NCBI GenBank assembly: GCA_902789245.1
Contig: CADAND010000006.1
Coordinates: 39,741-103,740 of the forward strand
Origin: an uncultured Bacteroidia bacterium
GTDB taxonomy: Bacteria; Bacteroidota; Bacteroidia; Bacteroidales; UBA932
Direction: 5' to 3'
DNA length: 64,000 nt
Position 1 is the stretch's first letter, and each line of letters begins with the position of its first letter. Under the pieces are notes generated by a model. That model worked only from the letters and a program-made list of their open reading frames with translations. It was not told where the DNA came from and ran no database searches. The position numbers and the translations under genes were made by a program. This document shows, one piece after another, positions 1 to 11,273 of the stretch.

Positions 1-764
<764 letters not shown>

Positions 765-801
765 GGTTATGGTATTGATTATCTGTTTTCGCGCAATCAG
801 A

Positions 802-809
802 CAAATGTA
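802..809 (-). promoter_or_regulatory. Bacteroidota -7 element for the carboxylesterase
   Basis: On the minus strand the octamer TACATTTG matches the TAnnTTTG consensus exactly. It leaves a leader of roughly 30 bases before the ATG at 764. Confidence 0.65.
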
Positions 810-881
810 GCGTTTTTCGCCAAGAATGTCAATCGTTTCCCGGACCTTTCCCGCCGAAAGTAACTAAATTGAAAATATTTG

Positions 882-889
882 TAACTTCG
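882..889 (+). promoter_or_regulatory. -7 element (TAACTTCG) for the PfkB kinase
   Basis: TAACTTCG is a one-base variant of TAnnTTTG; the same TTCG ending is seen before nqrA. It ends one base before an in-frame GTG at 891, so that GTG lies at or upstream of the expected transcript start. The ATG at 912 is therefore the start. Confidence 0.6.
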
Positions 890-911
890 CGTGAATTCAA
901 TAATAAACGTA

Positions 912-1793
912 ATGCGCGTCATTGGCATAGGAGAAACGGTGCTGGACATCCTCTTCAAGGATGACCAGCCGCAGAAGGCCGTCCCGGGCGGCTCGACTTT
1001 CAACAGCATCATCTCGCTCGGCCGGGCCGGCGTGCCCTGCGCCATGGTCACGGAAGCGGGCGGCGACCACATTGGCGACATCACCTGCCGCTATCTCGAG
1101 GAGAACGGCGTGTCGGCGGAGTACGTCTGCCGCCACGCGGGGGTCAAGTCGCACGTCTCCCTGGCCTTCCTGGACGAGCACAACGACGCGCAGTACATCT
1201 TCTACAAGGATCACGCTTCCGTCTCGATGGACGGCCCCCTGCCCCGGATCACGGCGGAGGACGCGGTGCTCTTCGGCTCCTTCTTCGCCATCAACCCGGC
1301 CATCCGCCCCGTCGTCGGGGGCCTGCTGCATGCAGCCCGCGAGGCCGGCGCCTGGATCTACTACGATGTCAACTTCCGCAAGAACCACATCGCCGACCTG
1401 CCCCGGGTCCTGCCCCTGGCCGAGGAGAACATGGGCCTCGCGGACGTGGTGCGCGGCTCGACGGAAGACTTCGGCTATCTGTACGGCCTGCAGGACGGCG
1501 AGGCCATCTACGCTCGCGTGGGCCGCTTCTGCCGCACGCTCATCCTCACGGACGGCGCGCGAGCGGTCCGCGTCTTCACGCCCGAGGGTTGCGAGACCTT
1601 CCCCGTCCCCGCCATCGAGACGGTCAGCACCGTCGGCGCCGGCGACAACTTCAACGCCGGATACATCTACGCCACCCTCCGGGGCTTTCCCGACCAGGCC
1701 TCCCGCATCGCGATGGCCAGCCGCTGGAGCCAGGACGTCTGCCGCCAGATGGGCAACAACATCAGCCCCGAGCTCGTCGCCTCCCTGAAATAA
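912..1793 (+). CDS. PfkB-family sugar kinase (fructokinase-like)
   Basis: This 293-residue protein has the ribokinase/PfkB fold. The N-terminal substrate signature is GGSTFNSIISLGRAG. The C-terminal signature is TVGAGDNFNAG, whose Asp is the catalytic base and whose Gly-rich turn forms the anion hole. The family transfers phosphate from ATP to a sugar hydroxyl, and length is normal. The sequence does not prove the substrate; fructose is the usual one for cytosolic Bacteroidota members of this type. The ATG at 912 is preferred over a GTG at 891 because a -7 box ends at 889. The gene is convergent with the CE1 operon and shares a bidirectional hairpin terminator with it, so it is a separate transcription unit. 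Confidence 0.85.
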   Translation: MRVIGIGETVLDILFKDDQPQKAVPGGSTFNSIISLGRAGVPCAMVTEAGGDHIGDITCRYLEENGVSAEYVCRHAGVKSHVSLAFLDEHNDAQYIFYKDHASVSMDGPLPRITAEDAVLFGSFFAINPAIRPVVGGLLHAAREAGAWIYYDVNFRKNHIADLPRVLPLAEENMGLADVVRGSTEDFGYLYGLQDGEAIYARVGRFCRTLILTDGARAVRVFTPEGCETFPVPAIETVSTVGAGDNFNAGYIYATLRGFPDQASRIAMASRWSQDVCRQMGNNISPELVASLK

Positions 1794-1820
1794 AAATCCC
1801 CGGCCGGGCCGGGGAATTTT
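1792..1820. terminator. Bidirectional terminator between the kinase and the CE1 operon
   Basis: A GC-rich stem (CCCCGG paired with CCGGGG) is flanked by A-rich and T-rich arms, giving a T-run on either strand. It lies 28 bases wide between two convergent stop codons. Confidence 0.8.
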
Positions 1821-1821
1821 A

Positions 1822-4085
<2,264 letters not shown>

Positions 4086-4676
4086 TTATAAAGTCTCTAC
4101 TTTACGGAAGCCGCCGCTGCCCAGCAGCAGCGCCTGGAAGCCCGCCTGGATGCGGACGTACAGCGTGTCGGAGGGGTAGCGCGTCAGGCGGTTGCAGTGC
4201 GAGCAGCCCGGCATCTCGAAGAGCGTGCCGCCGCTGCCGCAGAGGAAGAAGCTGTCGCGCAGGGGGTCGTAGCTCAGCGAGCAGGGCGTGACGTCCAGCT
4301 CGCCGCGCTCCCCTTCCAGGGTGTACTCCAGCGAACGCGCGCTCCAGACCGTGCCGCGGCTGGAGGTGAAGACGGCCAGATGGCCGTCGGCGTCCAGCCC
4401 GGCCACCATCACGGAGCCGCCGCCGGCCGCCACGGCGCGCCAGCGCATCGTCGGATAGTAGCCCGCGTACTGCGCGTTGAAGTCGAAGACGGTCCAGGCG
4501 ACCCCGTCCGCCGAGCGCAGGATCTCCCCCGCGTCCGTGACGGCCCACTGGGCCCCGTCGGGATCCGCGCAGACAGCCTGCAGCCCGCCCTTAGCGGTCG
4601 TACGCAAATCCTGCCCGTGGGCCGCCAGGGCGCCCACGAGCAGGAAAGCGAACAGTATGCGCAGCCGCACAGCCAT
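4086..4676 (-). CDS. Small secreted protein of unknown function with propeller-like repeats
   Basis: This 196-residue protein begins at the ATG at 4676, which overlaps the GH3 stop codon as TAATG, so translation is probably coupled. A longer open frame upstream is only the antisense-free extension through the GH3 3' end and is not coding. It has a signal peptide (ILFAFLLVGALAAHGQ). The mature part has blade-like segments (AQWAVTDAGEILRSADGVAW, GTVWSARSLE, FFLCGSGGTLFEM) reminiscent of BNR/Ycf48-type beta-propeller repeats, but it is too short for a whole propeller. It contains a CSHC pair. I do not recognise a family. Its position between a GH3 and two CE1 esterases suggests a role in xylan handling, but no function can be assigned. 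Confidence 0.7.
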   Translation of the reverse strand: MAVRLRILFAFLLVGALAAHGQDLRTTAKGGLQAVCADPDGAQWAVTDAGEILRSADGVAWTVFDFNAQYAGYYPTMRWRAVAAGGGSVMVAGLDADGHLAVFTSSRGTVWSARSLEYTLEGERGELDVTPCSLSYDPLRDSFFLCGSGGTLFEMPGCSHCNRLTRYPSDTLYVRIQAGFQALLLGSGGFRKVETL

Positions 4677-7600
4677 TACTTCAGGCCGCGGCTGGAAATC
4701 TTGAAGTCGGTAAAGCCCACCTTCAGCGGTGCGGCCTGCGGCATCTGGAAGCCGCCGCGGCCGGGGCCGCCGAAGCCGCGCATCATCGCGGGCATCTCGC
4801 CTTCGCAGGCGATCACGCCGGCCTGCACGTCCTGCAGGACGGCCTGGGCCGTACCCATCTCGACGAACTTCTTGCCGTCGACGGAGTACGAGGCGGTGTA
4901 GGTGTCGCCCTGCTTGGACAGACGCAGCCAGAGGGTGTTGTCCTGCACGGCGATGCCGTCGAGCGGCAGGGTCACGGAGCTCTTCTGCTGGCCATTCTCC
5001 TCGACCGTCAGCTGCAGCTGGCCCGCGGCGGGGCCGGCGTCGGCCGGACGGCGGAAGTTGAAGGTGGCGGCGTAGACGAATTTCACGAAGTTGTCGTCGC
5101 ACTGGTAGGCCACCAGGCCCGCGTTCTGGGCCGGCGCGGCCGGAGCGGCGAAGCAATGCATCTTCGTCTCCACGGTCCAGTCGCTGTTGGCGCTCTGGAG
5201 CAGGATGTTGGAGGCGTTGTTGGAAGCCACGGCGATGTCGCCCTTGCCGGCGGTCAGCACGAGGCCGTCCGCCGCGGAGAGCGTCCAGGCGGAGGCGTCC
5301 TCGCGGACCCAGTTCCAGGCCTTGTCAAGCGCGCCCTTCTTGAAGCTATCGGAGACGCCCTTCGTGCCGAAGTTCACCACGATCTCGCGGCTGTCGCCGG
5401 TCTGCTCGTCGCAGAGCGTCACCACGGCGGTGCCGGGCACGGCCTCGGCCTGCTTCACCGCCACCTTGATGGCGGGATCGGCGGCCACGGCCTCGACCTT
5501 GGGCGCCTTGCCGGCCTTGAGCACATAGCTCAGGGCGGCGGCGTCACCGGCCTTCACGGCCTTGCCGCCCACCTCCAGGCTGGCAAGCGAGAGGTTCGGC
5601 ATCACCTTCACGGGGAAGGTGTCCTCGACGGTCTTGCTGTCGATGGTCACGGAGCAGGTCACGGTGGCGACACCCATCGAGACGGCCTTCACGGTGCCGT
5701 CGGCGGACACAGTGACCACGGACGGGTTGTTGCTCCGCCAGCTGGCCTGGGCGCCCTCGTAGAAGCTGTCGTCGTTCATGCAGGCGGAGAAGGAAGCCTG
5801 CGCGGTCTGGCCGATGCGGAGCACGGAGGCGTCGCAGCTGGCCCAGACGGTCTTGAGGGCACGCTTCAGCGAGCCGGACATCGTGGCGGTCACGCTGCCG
5901 CGGATGTCCTGCGAGGATGAGCCGAATTCGAAGACGTAGCGGCCCTGGTCGTAGGTCATGCGGTCAGCCTCCATGTCCCAGAACCAGAGGTCGGCGCAGT
6001 TGACGTCGATGCTGACGGTACGGGTCTGGCCACGCGGGATCGTGACGCGCTGGAAGCCCTTCAGGCGCTTGGCGGGACGCTCCAGGGCGGCCGGGCTGTC
6101 CGGCGTGCGGACGTAGATCTGCACCACCTCGTCGGCGCTGTAATCGCCCGTATTGGTCACATCCACGCTGAGGGTGATCTTGTCATTCGGGGTGATCGCG
6201 CTGCGGCTGATGCGGAAGTTGCTGTATTCGAAGGTCGTGTAGCTCAGGCCGTAGCCGAAGGGATAGGAGACCTCCTGGTCGAAGTACCACAGGGTGCGGC
6301 CGGCGTTGCCGGAGCTGCGGCGGAGGTTGTAGTCGGTGATGGCCGGGAGGTCCTTCACGCTCTTGAACCAGGTGGCGTTGAGCTTGCCGCCCGGGGAGAC
6401 TTCGCCGAAGAGCAGGCGCGGGATGGCCTCGCCCTGGGCCTGGCCGTTGTAGCCGGTCCAGAGGATGCCGCCGATGTTCGGGAGGTTGCGGAATTCCTCC
6501 ACCTCCACGCAGCCAAGGGTCTGCATCACCACGATGGTGTGCGGATTCACGGCCGCCACGGCCTTGATCAGGGCCATCTGGTTACCCGGCAGGAGCAGGG
6601 TGAGGCGGTCGGCCTCCTCCGTGGCGGTGTTCTCGTCGGTGCCGACGAACACCACGGCCACGTCGGCCTCCCGCGCGGTCTTGAGCGTCGCCTCGTCGAT
6701 CGGGGCGTCGGTCGGAGCCTTGTAGACGAGATAGAGGGTCTGCGGACCGTTGTAGCCGAGCTTCAGGGCATTGGTCTTCATAGGCATGCTGCCGCCGTAG
6801 ACACCGCCCACGCGCGCGCCGGAGGCCTTCGTGGCCTCGATGCGGCCGATCAGGTTGCCGTCCGGGCCGCCCACGCGGATCTCCACGATGCCGCCCTCGG
6901 TCGGGATGTTCAGGCCGACGGTGATGTTCTCGATGTTGGTGATGTCGATGTTGTCGTAGGCGGTCCAGGCGCCGTCGTCGATGGTGCGGACCTGCTCCTC
7001 CTCGCCCATGCCGGAGCCGACGGTGATGCCGTCGGCGGCCGCGGTGTACTTGGTGGCGTCGTAATGCGTCACGGAGCCGTCGGTCTTCTCGATCTCGAAG
7101 TAGCCGATATAGAGCAGGTTGCTCTTGCTCTTGATGTCGCCGCCCACGGCCAGCTGGACATCCACGTCATAGCCCTTCTGCGCGAGCCAGGCCTTGATGC
7201 CGGCGTACGGAGAAATCATCGCGGAGGCCTCCGGACGGCCGGAGTACGGGCCGAGCTCCACGTCGTCGGCCTGCGGGCCGATGAGCGCGATGCGCTTGAT
7301 GGCCTTGGGATCGATCGGCAGGGCCTTGCCCTCGTTCTTGAGGAGGACCGGCGTGCGGACGGCGATTTCGGCCGCCAGGGCGCGGTGCGCGGCGGAAGCC
7401 ACGCGGGCCGCCTCGAACTTGGTGTAGGGCACCATCTGCTCGGGATCGAATTCGCCCGTGCGCATGCGGATGGTGAACATGTTGATGAGCGCGCGGTCAA
7501 TGTGCGCCATCGGCAGGATGCCCTGCTCGTAGGCGCTGATCGCGTAGCGCTGGTAGATGCTGCCGCAGTCGGAGTCGACGCCGGCCTCGAGGCCCATCGC

Positions 7601-8473
7601 CGTGGCGATTTCGCGCGTGGCGGCGTAGTAGTGGCCGTCGAAGATGTCCTGGATGGCGGCGCAGTCGCCCGTCACGTAGCCCTTCATGCCGTAGGTGCGG
7701 CGGGCCAGGGTGTCGAGGTAGAAGGCGCTGGCGGACGTCGGGACGTGGTTGACGGCGTTGTAGGAGGACATGATGGAAGGGAGCTTCTCGTCCTCGATCA
7801 GGCGCTTGTACGGGTAGAGGTAGAACTCGCGCATGTCGCGGCTGTCCATGTTGGAACTGCTGACGTGGCGGTCGAACTCGCTGTTGTTCGCGAAATAATG
7901 CTTGGCCGTCGGGACGGCCTTGAGGTATTTCGCGTCAGCGCCCATCATGCCGCGCACGAAGCCGCGGGCCATTTCGGCCGCGAGGAACGGATCCTCGCCG
8001 TAGGACTCGCCGGTGCGGCCCCAGCGGGGGTCGCGGACCGGCTCGACGACCGGCGACCAGAAGGTCAGGCCCTTCGTGCCGGTCTGGAAGATGGCGCGGG
8101 CCTCGTCGGCGATGGCGTCCGCCATCCACTCGGCCACGCTGGGATCCCAGGTAGAGCCGATGGCCACGCTGTTCGGGTAGGAAGTCGGGCCGAGCAGGCC
8201 TGCAGAGGGATTGGCGCCGGAGAGCACGCCGTGCAGGGCCTCACTCCAGACGTTGTAGTTCTTGATGCCGAGCCGGGGCACGGCGGCCATGTTGTTGCCC
8301 AGCAGGCTCTGCTTCTCCTCAAGCGTGAGTCGGGAGACCAGGTCCGTCGCACGCTCCTCGAAGGAATAGGCCGTGTTGAGATAGATCGGCAGCTGGCTGT
8401 CCTGCGCCAGCGCGGAAGCGGCGGCGGCAAGCGCCAGCGCTCCGGTCATGAATACTTTACGGATACAGTTCAT
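4676..8473 (-). CDS. Large multidomain GH3 beta-glycosidase (beta-xylosidase/glucosidase type)
   Basis: This 1265-residue secreted enzyme has a signal peptide ending ALAQ. The GH3 TIM-barrel domain spans about residues 30-380: RDPRWGR, AKHY (Lys191-His192), and nucleophile Asp270 in GYVTGD. The second GH3 domain carries TEEADRLTLLLPGNQ and the FGYGLSYTTFEY run into an Fn3-like domain. An extra beta-sandwich at about 450-590 (GLNIPTEGGIVEIRVG, GNLIGRIEATKASG) looks like a CBM6-type insert in the position where other GH3s carry PA14. After Fn3 come a Big_2-like domain (WRSNNPSVVTVSADGTVKAV) and a concanavalin-like C-terminal domain like those of GH43 xylosidases, interrupted by a Gly/Met-rich loop. 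The context favours xylo-oligosaccharides. It is the first gene of a four-gene operon. Confidence 0.92.
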   Translation of the reverse strand: MNCIRKVFMTGALALAAAASALAQDSQLPIYLNTAYSFEERATDLVSRLTLEEKQSLLGNNMAAVPRLGIKNYNVWSEALHGVLSGANPSAGLLGPTSYPNSVAIGSTWDPSVAEWMADAIADEARAIFQTGTKGLTFWSPVVEPVRDPRWGRTGESYGEDPFLAAEMARGFVRGMMGADAKYLKAVPTAKHYFANNSEFDRHVSSSNMDSRDMREFYLYPYKRLIEDEKLPSIMSSYNAVNHVPTSASAFYLDTLARRTYGMKGYVTGDCAAIQDIFDGHYYAATREIATAMGLEAGVDSDCGSIYQRYAISAYEQGILPMAHIDRALINMFTIRMRTGEFDPEQMVPYTKFEAARVASAAHRALAAEIAVRTPVLLKNEGKALPIDPKAIKRIALIGPQADDVELGPYSGRPEASAMISPYAGIKAWLAQKGYDVDVQLAVGGDIKSKSNLLYIGYFEIEKTDGSVTHYDATKYTAAADGITVGSGMGEEEQVRTIDDGAWTAYDNIDITNIENITVGLNIPTEGGIVEIRVGGPDGNLIGRIEATKASGARVGGVYGGSMPMKTNALKLGYNGPQTLYLVYKAPTDAPIDEATLKTAREADVAVVFVGTDENTATEEADRLTLLLPGNQMALIKAVAAVNPHTIVVMQTLGCVEVEEFRNLPNIGGILWTGYNGQAQGEAIPRLLFGEVSPGGKLNATWFKSVKDLPAITDYNLRRSSGNAGRTLWYFDQEVSYPFGYGLSYTTFEYSNFRISRSAITPNDKITLSVDVTNTGDYSADEVVQIYVRTPDSPAALERPAKRLKGFQRVTIPRGQTRTVSIDVNCADLWFWDMEADRMTYDQGRYVFEFGSSSQDIRGSVTATMSGSLKRALKTVWASCDASVLRIGQTAQASFSACMNDDSFYEGAQASWRSNNPSVVTVSADGTVKAVSMGVATVTCSVTIDSKTVEDTFPVKVMPNLSLASLEVGGKAVKAGDAAALSYVLKAGKAPKVEAVAADPAIKVAVKQAEAVPGTAVVTLCDEQTGDSREIVVNFGTKGVSDSFKKGALDKAWNWVREDASAWTLSAADGLVLTAGKGDIAVASNNASNILLQSANSDWTVETKMHCFAAPAAPAQNAGLVAYQCDDNFVKFVYAATFNFRRPADAGPAAGQLQLTVEENGQQKSSVTLPLDGIAVQDNTLWLRLSKQGDTYTASYSVDGKKFVEMGTAQAVLQDVQAGVIACEGEMPAMMRGFGGPGRGGFQMPQAAPLKVGFTDFKISSRGLK

Positions 8474-8520
8474 ATTGGTTTTGTAACAGAGATTATTGGC
8501 TTTGTTTCCGTGTATGTACT

Positions 8521-8528
8521 CAAAGGTA
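8521..8528 (-). promoter_or_regulatory. -7 element of the GH3-CE1 operon
   Basis: TACCTTTG on the minus strand matches TAnnTTTG. The leader to the GH3 ATG is about 45 bases. It lies only 20 bases from the divergent GH51 -7 box. Confidence 0.65.
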
Positions 8529-8548
8529 CGGATTATTCCTTATTTTTC

Positions 8549-8556
8549 TATATTTG
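8549..8556 (+). promoter_or_regulatory. -7 element of GH51
   Basis: TATATTTG is an exact consensus match. An in-frame TTG at 8554 lies inside the box, so the first usable start is the ATG at 8578. Confidence 0.7.
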
Positions 8557-8577
8557 TATGAAACAAATTTTGTCAAA

Positions 8578-11130
8578 ATGATAACACCGAAACGCCTCCT
8601 CCTGCTCGGAGCGCTCCTGGCGGGCTTCGCGGCCCACGCCCAGGACAACGTCAGCCTCCGGGTGGACGCCCGGACCATCAACGGGCACATCGACCCGCTC
8701 ATCTACGGCCAGCTCTTCGAGCACATCTATTTCTCCGCCAACAACGGTGTCTGGCAGGAGATCATCTACGGCCGTTCCTTCGAGCCGGAGCACTATCCCG
8801 GCATCGCCCCGCGCGACGGCTACTTCGACGGCTGGTTCGCCGACGCCGACGAAGTGCTGCACTCGCCCACCCGCTACGAGCAGCCCATCGAGCTGGTGAA
8901 GCTCGACACGGACAGCTACGACATCGAGATGGACGTGAAGTGGCGCGCCTACAAGCTGCCTGGACGGCGTTGGAGCGGCGGTCTGCTGGACCTGCGCTTC
9001 GCCGTGAAGGACCAGGCCGACGGCGAACCGTATTTCCTGCGGCTCTATGACCCCGCCTACGAGGGGCAGCGTTTCACCCTCGCCCAGACCGAGTCCCAGA
9101 TCGAGGCCGACCGGCAGGCGCAGGCCCTCGCCAAGGCCCAGAAGCAGGCCGTGAGCGCCGAGTTCTCCCTCGCCACGAAGGTGGAGAAGGAGGTACCCTT
9201 CTTCGGCGGCCGCACCCGCAAGGTGGTGGCGCTGGAGCCCATGGTCGAGAAGGCAGCCCAAGCCGCGCAGATCGACCAGGAGGCGTGGCACCACGTGAAG
9301 GTCAGCTGCCGCGGCAGGAACGTCACCGTGTGGTGGGACGGCAGGAAGATCCTCTCCAAGAGCGTCCCGACCAGCCGCAAGGAGAACACGATCACCCTCT
9401 GGGAGAATTATACGGAGGCCCTCTACCGCAACATCCGCGTCAGCAGCGGCAAGCAGGTCCTGTTCGCCGGCATGCCGGAGCAGGTCAAAGTGCCCGACGT
9501 GGCCCCCGAGTGGACTGCCTTCGGCGACGCTACGTTCAAGCTCGTCAAGGGCGACGCGGTCAACATGGACTACGCGCAGCAGATCAGCGCCAAGGGCGTC
9601 TCCGGCCTGCAGCAGGGCCCCCAGGCCGTGCGGCCCGGCGACCCTTTCGTGGGCTCCGTCTACGCCAAGGGCGACGGCCGGGCGCGCCTGAGCGTCGGCC
9701 TGCGCAAGGACGGAGAGTGGATTGTCCGCCAGAGCCTGGGCTGCCCGTCTCCCGACTGGCAGAAATATGAGTTCACCCTCGACGCAGGGGCCTACGAAGG
9801 CGATGCGGACTTCGCCATCGCCGCAGAGGACGGCACCCTGCTCGTCGACCAGGCCTCCATGGGCACCCGCGCCGGACAGGCCCTCGGCGGCTTCCGGCCG
9901 GACATCTTCCAGGCGGTCAAGGACCTGCATCCGACCTGCCTGCGCTGGCCGGGCGGCGGCTACGCGGCCCAGTACGACTGGAAATGGGGCGTGGGCCCGC
10001 AGGAGGCCCGCCGGCGCTGGGACCACTGGCAGTGGCTGGACTATGACCAGAACTGTTTCGGCACCGACGAGTTCATCCGCTTCTGCCGCGAGGTCAGGTC
10101 CGAACCCGTAATCGTGGTGAGCGTGGGCTTCGAGCGGCCGGAATCCGAATACGACCAGCTGCTGGAGAACGCCGTGAACTGGCTGCGCTACTGCAACGAG
10201 CCCGCCACGGGCGAATGGGGCGCCAAGCGCGCCGCGAACGGCCATCCGGAGCCCTACAACGTGAAATACTGGGAGATCGACAACGAGATGTGGGAGATGG
10301 GCATCGAGCGCTACGAGAAGTGTGTGCGCGACTACTCCACCGCCATGCGCGCCGTCGATCCCTCCATCAAGATTATTGTCTGCGGCGGCTTCCCCGAGGA
10401 CGAGGCCTTCCTGAACCGCTCCGGCCGCTACTTCGACTACATGTCCCTGCACCACTACGAGCAGCAGGGCGGCTACGCCACCGGTCCCGTCCGCCTGGCC
10501 CAGCAGTACCGGCGCTACGCCGACATGATCGCGAAGTGCCCGAATCCCAACATCAAGCTGTTCATCTCCGAGTGGAACCTCAACAGCACCGACTGGCGCA
10601 CGGGCCTGTTCGCCGGCGGCTTCCTCAACGTCTGCGAGAGCATGGACGTGGTGGCGATGGGCGCCGCGGCGCTCTTCATCCGCCGCACCGACGCCCCCGA
10701 CTGGAACAACGCCTTCATCAACTTCGACTACCGGGGGCTCTTCGTCGCCCCGAACTACCTCGTCACCGAGCTCTGGGAGGACCACTACTCCCCTTACCGC
10801 CTCGCGTATGAGGGCGACACCAAGGAGCTGAGCGTCTCCGCCACGCTGGCGACGAACGCCGGCAGCGTCATCGTCAAGGTGGTCAACCCCACGGACAAGC
10901 CCTACACCCTGACGCTGGAGGGCAACTGGGGTCCGCTGTCCGGCGCCGAGTACGAGTACATCGCCCCGGGCGACCTGCTCGCCGCCAACACCATGGAGCA
11001 GCCCCGCGCCGTCGGCCGCCAGACCGTGTCGCTGCCGCTCAGCGCGGCCTCCGGGCCCGACGCCTCCGACCGCCTGGTGATGAGCGTCGCTCCCCTCTCC
11101 GCCGGCGTCATCACCCTGAATCGGGAATAG
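8578..11130 (+). CDS. GH51 alpha-L-arabinofuranosidase, secreted
   Basis: This 850-residue enzyme has a signal peptide (LLLLGALLAGFAAHAQ). GH51 signatures are clear: INGHIDPLIYGQLFEHIYFS near the N-terminus, acid/base Glu570 in YWEIDNEMW and nucleophile Glu665 in LFISEWN. A jelly-roll region between about residues 110 and 300 is interrupted by an Ala/Lys/Glu-rich, probably helical stretch. A CBM4-like beta-sandwich follows at about 310-430, before the TIM barrel, and an all-beta domain ends the protein. The enzyme removes arabinofuranosyl side chains from arabinoxylan or arabinan. It is divergent from the GH3 operon with back-to-back promoters, so the two units may respond to the same regulator. 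The start is placed by the -7 box and the signal peptide. Confidence 0.92.
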   Translation: MITPKRLLLLGALLAGFAAHAQDNVSLRVDARTINGHIDPLIYGQLFEHIYFSANNGVWQEIIYGRSFEPEHYPGIAPRDGYFDGWFADADEVLHSPTRYEQPIELVKLDTDSYDIEMDVKWRAYKLPGRRWSGGLLDLRFAVKDQADGEPYFLRLYDPAYEGQRFTLAQTESQIEADRQAQALAKAQKQAVSAEFSLATKVEKEVPFFGGRTRKVVALEPMVEKAAQAAQIDQEAWHHVKVSCRGRNVTVWWDGRKILSKSVPTSRKENTITLWENYTEALYRNIRVSSGKQVLFAGMPEQVKVPDVAPEWTAFGDATFKLVKGDAVNMDYAQQISAKGVSGLQQGPQAVRPGDPFVGSVYAKGDGRARLSVGLRKDGEWIVRQSLGCPSPDWQKYEFTLDAGAYEGDADFAIAAEDGTLLVDQASMGTRAGQALGGFRPDIFQAVKDLHPTCLRWPGGGYAAQYDWKWGVGPQEARRRWDHWQWLDYDQNCFGTDEFIRFCREVRSEPVIVVSVGFERPESEYDQLLENAVNWLRYCNEPATGEWGAKRAANGHPEPYNVKYWEIDNEMWEMGIERYEKCVRDYSTAMRAVDPSIKIIVCGGFPEDEAFLNRSGRYFDYMSLHHYEQQGGYATGPVRLAQQYRRYADMIAKCPNPNIKLFISEWNLNSTDWRTGLFAGGFLNVCESMDVVAMGAAALFIRRTDAPDWNNAFINFDYRGLFVAPNYLVTELWEDHYSPYRLAYEGDTKELSVSATLATNAGSVIVKVVNPTDKPYTLTLEGNWGPLSGAEYEYIAPGDLLAANTMEQPRAVGRQTVSLPLSAASGPDASDRLVMSVAPLSAGVITLNRE

Positions 11131-11167
11131 AATACGGCCGGTTTCTGTTACAGAATCGGGAAAAAGT

Positions 11168-11207
11168 AAATCCGGAACTGAAACATTGCGTTTTCAGTTC
11201 CGGATTT
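11168..11207. terminator. Perfect 16-bp inverted repeat, bidirectional terminator
   Basis: The arms at 11168-11183 and 11192-11207 are perfectly complementary with an 8-base loop. AAA and TTT ends flank a CCGG-containing stem. It lies between the convergent GH51 and CE-GH43 genes. Confidence 0.75.
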
Positions 11208-11273
11208 GCTTAGTGGAGTCGGAGCTAAGCGACCCAGGGGGTCCGGGGGGTTAGACCACCGGCGATTAGCCGT
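11208..11273. other. Structured non-coding stretch between terminator and GH43 stop
   Basis: Several short hairpins follow one another: GCTTAG with CTAAGC (11208-11213 and 11225-11230), GACCC with GGGTC (11231-11235 and 11239-11243), and GCTAAGCG with a near-complement ending TTAGC. No tRNA T-loop motif is present and I recognise no RNA family. Confidence 0.3.

Noticed and set aside
891-911. Upstream GTG start for the PfkB kinase
   Set aside because: The GTG is one base after a -7 box, so it lies at or before the expected transcript start; the ATG at 912 gives the usual family N-terminus.
4677-5156. Upstream extension of the small secreted protein
   Set aside because: The extension lies inside the GH3 coding region in another frame, and its Arg/Gly/Pro-rich sequence precedes a proper signal peptide that starts at 4676.
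6539-8581. 680-codon open frame on the plus strand opposite GH3
   Set aside because: It is antisense to a full GH3 enzyme and its product is a His/Ala/Val/Gly-rich string with no motifs, typical of shadow frames in GC-rich genes.
8548-10785. 745-codon open frame opposite GH51
   Set aside because: Antisense shadow of a complete GH51 gene; low-complexity Val/Gly/Asp composition and no signal or domain.
11208-11273. Possible tRNA or tRNA fragment
   Set aside because: No GTTCGA-type T-loop, no acceptor pairing and no anticodon arm can be built.
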